Below, one piece after another: positions 38,000 through 46,838 of a stretch of DNA of 64,000 bases; position 1 is the stretch's first letter; every line of letters starts with the position of its first letter. The notes beneath the pieces were generated by a model. It made no database searches, was not told where the DNA came from, and was given only the letters and a program-made list of their open reading frames with translations. Source of the stretch: Streptomyces camelliae (GTDB taxonomy: Bacteria > Actinomycetota > Actinomycetes > Streptomycetales > Streptomycetaceae). The translations under genes and the position numbers were made by a program. Location of the stretch: the NCBI RefSeq assembly GCF_027625935.1, contig NZ_CP115300.1:2480001-2544000 (forward strand), given 5' to 3'.

Positions 38000-38551
38000 T
38001 CAGTCGGCGGCGTGGGCGGGCTCGGGAACCTGAGTGGTCCCGCCGGGCCCGCGATGCTCTTCCTGGCTCCCCGCTCCCGCGTCGCCGTCGCCCACGGCGG
38101 GGCCTCGCGTCGCCTCCCTCAGCTCCGCGATAGCGGCCTCGAAGTCCTCAAGCGAGTCGAACGCCCGGTAGACGGAGGCGAATCGCAGATAGGCGACGAG
38201 GTCGAGCTCCTGCAACGGGCCGAGTATGGCCAGCCCCACGTCGTGGGTGGTCAGCTCGGCACTCCCGGTGGCGCGCACCGCCTCCTCGACCCGCTGGCCG
38301 AGCTGGGCGAGTGCGTCCTCGGTGACAGGTCGTCCCTGGCATGCCTTGCGCACGCCGTTGATGACCTTGGTACGACTGAAAGGCTCGGTGACTCCGGACC
38401 GCTTGACCACCATGAGCGAGCACGTCTCCACGGTCGTGAAACGACGGGAGCAGTCGGGGCACTGGCGGCGCCTGCGGATCGACGTGCCGTCATCGGTCGT
38501 ACGACTGTCGACCACACGGCTGTCGGGGTGCCTGCAGAAGGGGCAGTGCAT
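38000..38551 (-). CDS. nrdR: transcriptional repressor NrdR
   Basis: A 183-residue NrdR, the ATP/dATP-sensing repressor of ribonucleotide reductase genes. The zinc ribbon has C3, C6 ([17 protein letters not shown]) and C31, C34 ([16 protein letters not shown]). The ATP-cone domain follows ([20 protein letters not shown] to [17 protein letters not shown]). The last ~40 residues are Gly/Pro-rich. ATG 38551 is chosen so that the zinc ribbon starts at residue 3; GGAG lies 7-10 nt upstream, and a TTG at 38560 is an alternative. Two NrdR-box palindromes lie 108-151 bp upstream, consistent with autoregulation of nrdRJ. Confidence 0.95.
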   Translation of the reverse strand: MHCPFCRHPDSRVVDSRTTDDGTSIRRRRQCPDCSRRFTTVETCSLMVVKRSGVTEPFSRTKVINGVRKACQGRPVTEDALAQLGQRVEEAVRATGSAELTTHDVGLAILGPLQELDLVAYLRFASVYRAFDSLEDFEAAIAELREATRGPAVGDGDAGAGSQEEHRGPGGTTQVPEPAHAAD

Positions 38552-38658
38552 GATCTCCAACCCTCCTCACAGCAGACTCAACAACCTCGCCGAACCCGTG
38601 GGCCCCGCGAAGCAGCCCTAAGCATAGGCGATCGCGGAACCGTCTCAGACCCGGGGGA

Positions 38659-38671
38659 CCACAACTTGTGG
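38659..38671 (-). promoter_or_regulatory. NrdR box 1
   Basis: CCACAACTTGTGG is a perfect palindrome around one central base. Its centre (38665) is 31 bp, about three helical turns, from that of box 2, the spacing typical of paired NrdR boxes. Confidence 0.75.
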
Positions 38672-38689
38672 GCTGCTGTAGCCATCCAA

Positions 38690-38702
38690 CCACTACATGT
38701 GG
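38690..38702 (-). promoter_or_regulatory. NrdR box 2
   Basis: CCACTACATGTGG has matching outer arms (CCAC...GTGG) and an AT-richer centre, resembling the NrdR consensus of ACA-C-T-A-rich core flanked by GTG. Centre at 38696. Confidence 0.72.
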
Positions 38703-39042
38703 GGCTTGGCGCATACATCGAGGCAGACACGCGTGTCACAGCCGTACGACCGGCGAGGCCGACGCCGTCCGTGACCGGGCGGGGACACGCGGGTATGGAG
38801 CCCTACGGCCGCGACACTTAGGGAGATACCGTGGGCGCCACACGGAGGACGCGTGGGACTCCGACACGGAACGGGCCCGGATCCCGGTCGGCCGGATTCC
38901 GGATGGCAGACTGGGGACACGACTCACGAGGTCGACACCCCGGCGGTGAAGAGTACAACAATGGACGCTTTTGTCCGCCGGACGGCGCGTTGGCTATACA
39001 CCCAGACACATGATCGCGTCAGGTGAATCGCACTTTTTCACT

Positions 39043-39056
39043 CGAACGTGTGTTTG
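39043..39056 (+). promoter_or_regulatory. SOS (LexA) box upstream of lexA
   Basis: CGAACGTGTGTTTG matches the Gram-positive/actinobacterial SOS box CGAAC-N4-GTTCG except that the C of GTTCG is T. It lies 61 bp before the lexA start, the usual autoregulatory position. Confidence 0.8.
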
Positions 39057-39116
39057 GCGCAACCTTTCGAAAGCAACTACCGTTGTCCAGCAGGGAGACC
39101 ATCGAGAGGGGCCGAC

Positions 39117-39893
39117 GTGACCACCACCGCAGACAGTGCCACCATCACCGCCCAGGACCGCTCCCAGGGCCGAGTCGAGCCGGTACACGCGATGAACGAA
39201 GCCACGAATCCCGAGCACAAGCGCTCCTTGCCGGGCCGACCTCCAGGAATCCGGGCGGACAGCTCCGGGCTCACGGACCGGCAGCGCCGCGTGATCGAAG
39301 TCATCCGGGATTCCGTGCAGCGCCGCGGTTACCCGCCGTCCATGCGGGAGATCGGTCAGGCCGTCGGCCTCTCCAGCACCTCCTCCGTCGCGCATCAGCT
39401 GATGGCGCTGGAGCGCAAGGGTTTCCTGCGCCGCGACCCGCACCGCCCACGCGCGTACGAGGTCCGCGGCTCCGACCAGGCCGTGACCGTGCAGCCCACG
39501 GACACCGCCGGCAAACCCGCCGCGTCGTACGTCCCGCTGGTCGGCCGGATCGCCGCCGGTGGGCCCATCCTCGCCGAGGAGTCCGTCGAGGACGTCTTCC
39601 CTCTTCCCCGCCAGCTCGTCGGTGACGGTGAGCTGTTCGTCCTCAAGGTCGTCGGCGACTCCATGATCGAAGCCGCGATCTGCGACGGCGACTGGGTCAC
39701 CGTGCGCCGCCAGCCCGTCGCCGAGAACGGCGACATCGTCGCGGCCATGCTCGACGGCGAGGCCACCGTCAAGCGCTTCAAGCGCGAGGACGGCCACGTG
39801 TGGCTCCTCCCGCACAACGCGGCGTACGAACCGATCCCCGGCGACGACGCGACCATCCTGGGCAAGGTCGTCGCGGTGCTGCGGCGCGTGTGA
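39117..39893 (+). CDS. lexA: SOS repressor LexA
   Basis: A 258-residue LexA. The winged helix (about 52-115) contains [20 protein letters not shown] and [20 protein letters not shown]. The latent protease domain has the self-cleavage site A147-G148 in GRIAAGGPI, catalytic S182 in [10 protein letters not shown] and K219 in GEATVKRFK. Upon RecA activation it cleaves itself and derepresses the SOS genes. GTG 39117 follows GAGAGGGG; the ~50-residue N-terminal extension before the HTH is normal in Streptomyces. It faces nrdR across a 565-bp region that carries the SOS box and the NrdR boxes. Confidence 0.96.
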   Translation: MTTTADSATITAQDRSQGRVEPVHAMNEATNPEHKRSLPGRPPGIRADSSGLTDRQRRVIEVIRDSVQRRGYPPSMREIGQAVGLSSTSSVAHQLMALERKGFLRRDPHRPRAYEVRGSDQAVTVQPTDTAGKPAASYVPLVGRIAAGGPILAEESVEDVFPLPRQLVGDGELFVLKVVGDSMIEAAICDGDWVTVRRQPVAENGDIVAAMLDGEATVKRFKREDGHVWLLPHNAAYEPIPGDDATILGKVVAVLRRV

Positions 39894-39936
39894 CCCCTGC
39901 CATGGGCGGACCGGCCGACCGGTTCGCTCCCTGACC

Positions 39937-39970
39937 GGGCCCCGGAACCCCTGCGCCGGTTCCGGGGCCC
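39937..39970 (+). terminator. lexA terminator hairpin
   Basis: GGGCCCCGGAACC (39937-39949) and GGTTCCGGGGCCC (39958-39970) form a 13-bp perfect stem with an 8-nt loop, 44 bp after the lexA stop. Confidence 0.8.
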
Positions 39971-40004
39971 TGCTGTGTCCGGGAGTGGTCCGCGGCCCCT
40001 TGGC

Positions 40005-40048
40005 ATCGCGGGGTAGCCTGACCGGCGCCGGTCAGGCTACCCCGCGAT
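40005..40048. repeat. 44-bp perfect palindrome between lexA and dinG
   Basis: Every base from 40005 to 40048 pairs symmetrically; the centre reads TAGCCTGACCGGCGCCGGTC. There is no unpaired loop at all, so as DNA it is a cruciform-capable palindrome and as RNA a 20-bp hairpin. It ends 12 bp before the dinG stop codon on the other strand, so a bidirectional terminator is the natural reading. Confidence 0.85.
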
Positions 40049-40059
40049 CAACTCCGCGT

Positions 40060-42054
40060 TCACGAGGCCTGCACTGCCTCCGACGCCTCGGTCTGCTTCG
40101 CCGCCGCGTCGATCGCCGCGAGCGACTTGCGCACCTGGTTACGGTCCGTGGTGTACCAGAAGTCCGGCAGTGACGCCTTCAGATAGCCGCCGTAGCGCGC
40201 GGTGGCCAGCCGCTGGTCCAGTACGGCGACTACGCCCCGGTCCCCTGACGCACGGACGAGGCGGCCCGCGCCCTGGGCCATGAGCAGGGCCGCGTGGGTG
40301 GCGGCAACCGCCATGAAGCCGTTGCCGCCCGCCTCCTCGACCGCCTTCTGCCGGGCGCTCATCAGCGGGTCGTCGGGGCGTGGGAACGGGATCTTGTCCA
40401 TGACGACCAGCTGGCAGCTGGGCCCCGGGACGTCGACGCCCTGCCACAGCGAGAGCGTGCCGAAGAGGCATGTCCTGGGGTCGGCCGCGAAGTTCTTGAT
40501 CAGCTCGCCGAGGGTCTCCTCGCCCTGGAGCAGGATCGGGAACTCCGGAATCCGCGAGCGCAACTCCTCGGCGGCGAGCTGGGCGGCCCGCATCGAGGAG
40601 AACAGTCCCAGAGTGCGACCGCCGGCCGCCTGGATGAGTTCGGTCAGCTCGTCGAGCATGTCCGAGCGCTCGCCGTCCCGCGCCGGGCGCGAGAGGTGCT
40701 TGGCGACGTAGAGGATGCCCTGCTTGCGGTAGTCGAAGGGTGAGCCGACGTCGACGCCCTTCCACTTGGGCAGGTCCTCGCCCTCCACACCCTCGGGGCC
40801 CAGCCCCAGGGAGGCGCCGACCCCGTTGAAGTCGCCGCCCAGTTTCAGGGTGGCGGAGGTGAGGACGACCGCGCGGTCCGCGAAGAGCTTCTCCCTGAGC
40901 AGGCCCGAGACCGACATGGGGGCGATCCGCAGGGACGCGCCGAAGCGGTCGTGCCGCTCGTACCAGACGACGTCCCACTCCGAGCCGTTCAGGACACGCT
41001 CCGCCACGCCGTGCACCGTCTCCACCGAGGCCAGCGCCTGCTTGCGGACCGCGTCCTCGTCCTGCACCGACTTGTCGCGCGTCGCGCCGATCGCGGAGAT
41101 GACCGTGCGGGCCGCGTCCCGCAGCGCCATCAGGGCGTAGCCGAGGTCCTCCGGGATCTCCTCCAGACGGCCCGGCAGGGCCAGCTCCATCAGCCGCTCG
41201 AAGCCCTCGGCGGCGGTCTGGAGCTGATCGGCGGCCTTCTCGTTGACGAGCTTGGCGGCGCGGCGCACGGCGCGGTTGACCTGGCCCGAGGTGAGCTCGC
41301 CGGTGGCGACGCCGGTGACCCTGGAGACGAGCTCATGGGCCTCGTCCACGATCAGCACCTCGTGCTGAGGCAGGACCGGGGCACCCTCAATGGCATCGAT
41401 GGCGAGCAGGGCGTGGTTCGTGACGACGACTTCGGCGAGCTTGGCACGCTCGCGGGCCATCTCCGCGAAGCACTCGGCGCCGTAGGCGCACTTCGTCGCG
41501 CCCAGGCACTCCCGAGAGGACACCGACACCTGCGCCCAGGCGCGGTCCGAGACACCCGGGGCGAGATCGTCCCGGTCGCCGTTCTCGGTCTCGTCCGCCC
41601 AGTCACGCAGCCGCAGCAGGTCCTGGCCCAGCTTGCTGGTGGGCGCGGCGGCCTCGAACTGGTCGAAGAGACCGTCCTCCTCGTCCTGCGGCATGCCCTC
41701 GTTCAGCCGGTGCAGGCACAGATAGTTCGACCGGCCCTTCAGCATCGCGAACTCCGGGCGGCGGCGCAGCAGCGGGTGCAGGGCGTCCACCGTACGCGGC
41801 AGGTCCCGTTCCACGAGCTGGCGCTGCAGTGCCAGCGTGGCCGTCGCCACGACCACTCTCTCCCCGTGCGCGAGCGCGGGCACGAGATAGCCCAGCGACT
41901 TTCCGGTGCCGGTGCCGGCCTGGACCAGCAGGTGGGATCCGTCGTCGATCGCCTCGGCGACCGATTCGGCCATGGTCACCTGGCCGGGGCGCTCCGTGCC
42001 GCCGACAGCGGTGACAGCGGCATGCAGGAGTTCGGGGAGTGAGGGCTTCGTCAT
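40060..42054 (-). CDS. dinG: DinG/XPD-type ATP-dependent DNA helicase
   Basis: A 664-residue superfamily 2 iron-sulphur helicase. Walker A: VQAGTGTGKSLGYLVPAL (46-53). Four cysteines for a 4Fe-4S cluster: one in RSNYLCLHRLNEG and three in SSRECLGATKCAYGAECF. DEAH box VLIVDEAHELVSRVTG. Later motifs: VVLTSATL, LFGTLSLWQGVDVPGPSCQL and AQGAGRLVRASGDRGVVAVL. It unwinds 5-3 and is linked to removal of R-loops and damaged forks. It converges on lexA. No SOS box was found in the 214 bp upstream of 42054. Confidence 0.92.
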   Translation of the reverse strand: MTKPSLPELLHAAVTAVGGTERPGQVTMAESVAEAIDDGSHLLVQAGTGTGKSLGYLVPALAHGERVVVATATLALQRQLVERDLPRTVDALHPLLRRRPEFAMLKGRSNYLCLHRLNEGMPQDEEDGLFDQFEAAAPTSKLGQDLLRLRDWADETENGDRDDLAPGVSDRAWAQVSVSSRECLGATKCAYGAECFAEMARERAKLAEVVVTNHALLAIDAIEGAPVLPQHEVLIVDEAHELVSRVTGVATGELTSGQVNRAVRRAAKLVNEKAADQLQTAAEGFERLMELALPGRLEEIPEDLGYALMALRDAARTVISAIGATRDKSVQDEDAVRKQALASVETVHGVAERVLNGSEWDVVWYERHDRFGASLRIAPMSVSGLLREKLFADRAVVLTSATLKLGGDFNGVGASLGLGPEGVEGEDLPKWKGVDVGSPFDYRKQGILYVAKHLSRPARDGERSDMLDELTELIQAAGGRTLGLFSSMRAAQLAAEELRSRIPEFPILLQGEETLGELIKNFAADPRTCLFGTLSLWQGVDVPGPSCQLVVMDKIPFPRPDDPLMSARQKAVEEAGGNGFMAVAATHAALLMAQGAGRLVRASGDRGVVAVLDQRLATARYGGYLKASLPDFWYTTDRNQVRKSLAAIDAAAKQTEASEAVQAS

Positions 42055-42268
42055 AGCCCGACCACCCTACGGCCCGGCACCGACAAACGAGCGGTCAAGG
42101 CGGGAACGGGGGGCGGGGTCACGGCCTGGCTCCTGGTGGGACGGGAGGAAGGAGGGCGGAGGCAGCGGACGATTCTTGGGTTTCTCGGCCGCCGCGGAAT
42201 TTTTTGATCGAGCGGGAACCTCGCCGGAACGGGGGACGTTCAATCTGTGAACGCTCGGTCACCCAGCG

Positions 42269-43048
42269 CTACAGAACATCGCGCAGGACTCGGTCCCGGA
42301 CCATGAGGGCGGCCCGCTTGCCGGGCAGATCGACCTCGGCGACGAACCGGAATCCGGCGCTCAGGAAAGCCGCGACGGAGGGGGTGTTGTGAAGATCGGG
42401 TTCCGCTACGACACGGGCGCATGCCGGGCGCCGGTCGAGGATGAGGTCGGCGACGGCTCGGAGCAGGGCGGATCCGAGCCCCCGCCCGCGATCCGCGGCC
42501 CCACCGACGAGGAGATGGATCCCGGTGTCGTGCGGACGGGCCGGATAGTGGCGGGCGAGTGGATCCAGGTCCGCCCGGTAGATCTCCCAGTAGCTCATCG
42601 GTGTGCCGTCCAGTACGCCGAGACACGGCACGCTCCGCCCGTCGCCGTCGAGTTGGGCCCGTAGGTGCTCCTCGGTCCGGCTCTGGGACCCGGCCAGCTC
42701 CCAGGACCGGGCGACCTCGGGGTCGTTCATCCAGCGGTGCACGAGCGGCAGGTCGTCGTCGATACGCACCGGCACAAGGTGGAAGGAGCCGACGGGGGTG
42801 ACGACCGGCCCCCACGTGGGAAGCCGGTCGAGAAGGCAGGCAGTCCCCGCGACGAAACGGGCAAGGAAGTCGGCGGGCAGGTGCAGGTCGAGGGTGTCCT
42901 CCACGTCCTCGTCGTCGGCCTCGATGGTGAACCCGGTGAATGGCGTGTCTCGGCTGCCGGCGCCGTCCGCTGGTGGGTCGGGGCGGGCAGGGACGCCCGG
43001 GTGAACGCGGGCGGGGCTTTTGCCGGCGGTCGCGTCGGTGGGAGGCAC
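42269..43048 (-). CDS. siderophore-type GNAT N-acyltransferase
   Basis: A 259-residue acyltransferase of the IucB/RhbD/AlcB kind, which acylates an N-hydroxylated amine or diamine in siderophore assembly. Residues 1-45 are Pro/Asp-rich. The core has FHLVPVRIDDDLPLVHRWMN and DPEVARSWELAG, GTPMSYWEIYRADLDPLARH (the substrate-side motif of this subfamily), GGAADRGRGLGSALLRAVAD (acetyl-CoA loop) and NTPSVAAFLSAGFRFVAEV. GTG 43048 follows GAGAGGAG. It is 90 bp downstream of the IucA/IucC gene on the same strand. Confidence 0.85.
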   Translation of the reverse strand: MPPTDATAGKSPARVHPGVPARPDPPADGAGSRDTPFTGFTIEADDEDVEDTLDLHLPADFLARFVAGTACLLDRLPTWGPVVTPVGSFHLVPVRIDDDLPLVHRWMNDPEVARSWELAGSQSRTEEHLRAQLDGDGRSVPCLGVLDGTPMSYWEIYRADLDPLARHYPARPHDTGIHLLVGGAADRGRGLGSALLRAVADLILDRRPACARVVAEPDLHNTPSVAAFLSAGFRFVAEVDLPGKRAALMVRDRVLRDVL

Positions 43049-43138
43049 GGTGCGCTCCTCTCAGGAGGCGAGGTGGGTCATGGTCCTCGGGAAATGCGGT
43101 CGGGCGGTGCGGATCGCTCAGGAATGAAGGCGGATCGC

Positions 43139-45085
43139 TCAGGAATGAAGGGGGTTGGTGATCGTGACGTAGACGGACTGGGTGTCGACCGGGCCGACGA
43201 GTTCGTCCAGGCCGTGCAGCCGGGTCAGCAGGTTGGCTTTACAGCGCAGGACGGGTGAGTCGAGCAGGCGGCCGGGCAGGGACGTGCGCAGTGGGGCGGG
43301 CCCCGAGGCGAGGTCCGTGAGGAAGCGGCGGAAAGCGGCGAGGAGCAGGCGCTCGTCGGCGAGGCGCTGGGAGCCGAAGGCGCCGATCAGCCCCAGCACG
43401 TTGTTGACGGCGAGGTAGTAGGCGAAGCGTTCGTCGGTGACCTCGTCGGACACGAAGGTGTCGCTGCGCTCACCGATGCCGGGCAGCCGGGCGTCCAGTT
43501 CGGCCCGCCGGGACTCGCGGAAGTAGTAGCCCTGGTTGTCGCGGTAGCGGCCACCGGCCGGCCAGCCGTCGCGGTCGAGCAGGAGCAGGGTGTTCTGCTG
43601 ATGGGCTTCGAGGGCGATGCCGGCCTCGCCGTCCAGCCAGAGCACGGGCCGGACGACCTGCTCCAGGTAGCGCAGGAACCACTCCGCGGCAACGGCTCCC
43701 ACGGGTCGGCCGGTACGAGCGGCCAGCCGTGCCACGAGCTGGGCCAGCCGGGATCCCATCGGCCAGGTGGCTCGCGGCGCGGAAGGGGTGTCGCCGGGCT
43801 CGGCGAGGGGTCGGGGCGAGACGAGCCCGGCGACGCAGCCGACGTCGTCGGCCGGGGCGAACGGATTGTGCCGGATCAGCACGTCGAGTCCGGGCACGGG
43901 ACGGCCGTCCGGGTCGTCGGCGGCCAGCCAGGCCGGGTCACGGACGATGTCGAAGCCCGGGTGGTCCGCCAGCCACTGCCGGGACAGGCCGGTGCGCAGC
44001 AGCCGGTGCACCTCGACTCCGCGGTGGAGCTCCTTGCGCAGGTGCTCGCGGCGGGAGTTGGTGATGCGCAGGCCCAGCGACAGCTTGAGCATCGCGGGGG
44101 CGCCGGATCGGTGGACCGTACGTACGGAGGAGGTGGGGTGCCAGGCGGCGCCGTAGGCGCCGAGGTCGCGGAGGAGGCCGGAGTCCAGCAGGGCGGCGAC
44201 GGGTGCGCGGTGGCGCAGCTCGCGGGCCTGCCACGGGTGCAGCGGCAGCGCGGCGTATCCGTCGGGCAGGGGAAGTCCGGGGCCGGCCAGGCGCCGGGTG
44301 AGGTGGTCGGCGGGGACGGAGCGGCCGCGCTCGGTCCATGCCGAGTCGGTGGCGAGCAGAGAGGGGGAGACAGCCATCCAGTGCAGCGGGAAGGAGCCGT
44401 GCACCTCGGGTGAGTACAGGGCGGCTTCGGACTCGCTCAGGCCTTCGCGGCTCTTGGGGGTCGGGTGCAGGGGGTGCCCGAGGAGGAGGGCCTGCTCGGC
44501 GCCGAGGAAGAGATCGGGGACCTCGGTGGGGTGTTCTCGGCGGTCGCGGATGAAGGTCGCGGTGCGGCGCAGGGAGTCGGCGACCCTGGCCGCGAGGTCG
44601 CCGTCGTCGCCGCGGCCGGTCGCGGCGCGGGCTGGGGCAGCGGGCGGGGCGGCGGGCGACTCCCGGGCGAGCAGCGCGGCCAGCGTGACGGCGTCGAGAG
44701 GAGGGGCGGAATCGGGTGCGTGAGTGAGGCGGGGCGGGCCGAAGCGGTGCCAGCCCGTCGGGGACCAGTAGCGGACCGGTGCGAGGAGGGAGGTGCCGCT
44801 GGCGGGAAGCGGAAGGCGGAGGGTGCCGCTCGTGGGTGCCGCGAGGTCGTTCTCGCGCACCCAGCACCGCAGCAGGTTCTCCGTGGCAGCGCACTGGGCC
44901 GCGGTGCGCGGGTCGGGGTCCTCCAGCAGGTCGGCGCCGGGCTCCGTCACCCGGGTGAGGTCCGCGGTGCGCCGCTTCTGCTGGGGGACCGACTCGGCGA
45001 GCGGGACGGACGAGGGCGGGGTGCCGGAGTCTCCCTGTTCTTCGGGAGAACCGGAGCTGCCGTCGGGAGTGGGAGTGGCGTTCAT
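43139..45085 (-). CDS. NRPS-independent siderophore synthetase (IucA/IucC family)
   Basis: A 648-residue NIS synthetase, which joins a carboxylic acid (often citrate) to an amine using ATP. Family motifs are HPWQARELRHRAPVAALL, GAAWHPTSSVRTVHRSGAPA, MLKLSLGLRITNSRREHLRK (the Lys and Arg of the ATP site), and EAHQQNTLLLLDRDGWPAGG with NQGYYFRES (Mg/ATP site) in the C-terminal half. The IucA-like C-terminus FhuF-type domain ends at LRCKANLLTRLHGLDELVG. The N-terminal ~45 residues are Pro/Ser-rich. ATG 45085 follows GAGGA at 7 nt. It is separated by 172 bp from the aminotransferase gene. Confidence 0.92.
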   Translation of the reverse strand: MNATPTPDGSSGSPEEQGDSGTPPSSVPLAESVPQQKRRTADLTRVTEPGADLLEDPDPRTAAQCAATENLLRCWVRENDLAAPTSGTLRLPLPASGTSLLAPVRYWSPTGWHRFGPPRLTHAPDSAPPLDAVTLAALLARESPAAPPAAPARAATGRGDDGDLAARVADSLRRTATFIRDRREHPTEVPDLFLGAEQALLLGHPLHPTPKSREGLSESEAALYSPEVHGSFPLHWMAVSPSLLATDSAWTERGRSVPADHLTRRLAGPGLPLPDGYAALPLHPWQARELRHRAPVAALLDSGLLRDLGAYGAAWHPTSSVRTVHRSGAPAMLKLSLGLRITNSRREHLRKELHRGVEVHRLLRTGLSRQWLADHPGFDIVRDPAWLAADDPDGRPVPGLDVLIRHNPFAPADDVGCVAGLVSPRPLAEPGDTPSAPRATWPMGSRLAQLVARLAARTGRPVGAVAAEWFLRYLEQVVRPVLWLDGEAGIALEAHQQNTLLLLDRDGWPAGGRYRDNQGYYFRESRRAELDARLPGIGERSDTFVSDEVTDERFAYYLAVNNVLGLIGAFGSQRLADERLLLAAFRRFLTDLASGPAPLRTSLPGRLLDSPVLRCKANLLTRLHGLDELVGPVDTQSVYVTITNPLHS

Positions 45086-45257
45086 GACGGTTCCTCGGGG
45101 CCGGCTGGTGGGTGCGGGGCTCGTGCTGTCGCCCGGTGGGCGTTCCCTGGTGGCCTGCGGTGGCCGTGGGCGGCGCAGTGGCTCGCGGCGCCGGGGGCTC
45201 GCGGTGACGAGGGCCTGCGGCAGGGAGGGGAGGGACCGGGCGGTGGAGGTGCGGGGC

Positions 45258-46838
45258 TCAGCCGGCGCGCTGGGCAGGGCCGTGCCGCCGGCCGTGCTGG
45301 GGGCCGCACTGCGGACCTTGCTGGGAGTCGCGCTGCGGACCGCGCTGGGAGTCCTGCTGTGGGGAGTGCTGAGGGCCGTGCTTCTCGTGGCGGCGGGCCA
45401 CCGCGGCGACCGCGTCCGCCAGGCGGTCCAGTACGGCCGCAGCCTGCTCGTCGCTGATCGTCAGCGGGGGCAGCAGCCGGACCACGGACGTGTGCCGGCC
45501 GCCGAGTTCGACGATCAACCCGCGCTGGAGACACTCGCGTTGCACGGCTGCGGCGAGTTCGGGGGCCGCCGGGCGCGGGGTGCGGGCGGGTGCGGGAGCG
45601 ACGGTCCCGTGGGCGTGGTCACCGGGCGCGGCGCTGTCGCCGGCACCGTCGCCGTCCGGGTGCACGGGCTCGCCACCCAGGTGCACCGGCTCGCCGTCCG
45701 GGTGGACCAGCTCGACCCCGATCATCAGTCCGCGTCCCCGTACCTCACCGACACAGGCGAACTGGGCGGAGAGTTCGGCGAGTTGGGTGAGCATGCGGGA
45801 GCCGAGGGTGGCGGCTCGGGCGGCGAGGCCGTTCTCGCGGACGTGGGCGAGCGTGGCGGTGCCCGCGGCCATGGCGAGCTGGTTGCCGCGGAAGGTGCCG
45901 GCGTGGGCGCCGGGCTGCCAGACGTCGAGGTCGTCGCGGTAGACGATCACGGCCAGCGGAAGGCTGCCACCGATGGCCTTGGACAGGACCATGACGTCGG
46001 GGGTGATGCCGCTCTGGCCGACGGCCCAGAAGGCGCCGGTCCGGCCGACTCCGGTCTGGATCTCGTCGGCGATCAGCGGGATGGACCGGTCGGCCGTGAG
46101 CCGGCGCATACGGCGCAGCCAGTCGTCCGGTCCGGGGATCACCCCGCCCTCGCCCTGCACGGGTTCGAGGATCATGCCGGCGGGCAGCGGTACGCCGGAC
46201 TTGGGGTCGTCGAGGAGGGACTCGGTCCAGCGGGCGGCGAGTTCGGCGCCGTAGGGGCCGCCGACGCCGAAGGGGCAGCGGTAGTCCTGCGGGTAGGGCA
46301 GGCGGGCGACCTGGATGTCGCGGGCGCCGCCCGAGGCGGCCAGGGCGCCGGCGGTCATGCCGTGATACGCGCCGGTGAAGGCGAGGATGCCGGTGCGGCC
46401 GGTCGCGGCCCGGACCAGCTTCAGCGCGGCCTCGACGGCGTCGGTGCCGGCCGGTCCGCAGAACTGGACGCGGGCCCGGTCCGCGAGGCCGGGAGGCAGG
46501 GTGCGGAAGAGCTCGGTGATGAAGGCGTCCTTGACGGGGGTCGCCAGGTCCAGGACGGAGAGGGGGGCGCCGGAGTCCAGGACCCTGCGGATGGCCTCCA
46601 GCACGACCGGGTGGTTGTGGCCGAGGGCGAGGGTGCCGGCGCCGGAAAGGCAGTCCAGGTAGCGGCGGCCGTCGGCGCCCTCGATGGTGAGCCCGCGCGC
46701 CCGGACCGGGACGATGGGCAGCGCCCTGGCATACGTGCGGGCGGAGGACTCCCGCGCCGACTGGCGTCTGAGGATCCCCTCGTGCACACCACGCGCTTCC
46801 CCGGGCGCACCCCCAGCCACCGACTCCGTAACGGCCAC
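45258..46838 (-). CDS. diaminobutyrate-2-oxoglutarate aminotransferase-like, with repeat-rich extensions
   Basis: A 526-residue class III PLP aminotransferase. Motifs: LSGAGTLALGHNHPVVLEA, ILAFTGAYHGMTAGALAASG, LEPVQGEGGVIPGPDDW, D258 in LIADEIQTGVGRTGAFW and the PLP lysine K287 in VMVLSKAIGGSLPLAV. In rhizobactin/aerobactin-type pathways this enzyme makes 2,4-diaminobutyrate. It carries an insertion of repeats (LVHPDGEPVHLGGEPVHPDG) near residue 380 and a Gln/Gly/Pro tail (QQDSQRGPQRDSQQGPQ). Neither is seen in standard enzymes of about 430-460 residues. GTG 46838 follows GGAGGA at about 10 nt. Confidence 0.88.
   Translation of the reverse strand: MAVTESVAGGAPGEARGVHEGILRRQSARESSARTYARALPIVPVRARGLTIEGADGRRYLDCLSGAGTLALGHNHPVVLEAIRRVLDSGAPLSVLDLATPVKDAFITELFRTLPPGLADRARVQFCGPAGTDAVEAALKLVRAATGRTGILAFTGAYHGMTAGALAASGGARDIQVARLPYPQDYRCPFGVGGPYGAELAARWTESLLDDPKSGVPLPAGMILEPVQGEGGVIPGPDDWLRRMRRLTADRSIPLIADEIQTGVGRTGAFWAVGQSGITPDVMVLSKAIGGSLPLAVIVYRDDLDVWQPGAHAGTFRGNQLAMAAGTATLAHVRENGLAARAATLGSRMLTQLAELSAQFACVGEVRGRGLMIGVELVHPDGEPVHLGGEPVHPDGDGAGDSAAPGDHAHGTVAPAPARTPRPAAPELAAAVQRECLQRGLIVELGGRHTSVVRLLPPLTISDEQAAAVLDRLADAVAAVARRHEKHGPQHSPQQDSQRGPQRDSQQGPQCGPQHGRRHGPAQRAG

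Noticed and set aside
34902..38033. A 1043-codon open frame antisense to nrdJ
   Set aside because: Shadow of a highly biased gene; no ribosome site, no recognisable protein.
38552..39116. Cobalamin riboswitch before nrdR-nrdJ
   Set aside because: I could not find the B12-box or the expected pseudoknot arms; NrdR boxes explain control instead.
42055..42268. SOS box upstream of dinG
   Set aside because: No CGAAC-N4-GTTCG-like sequence in the region.
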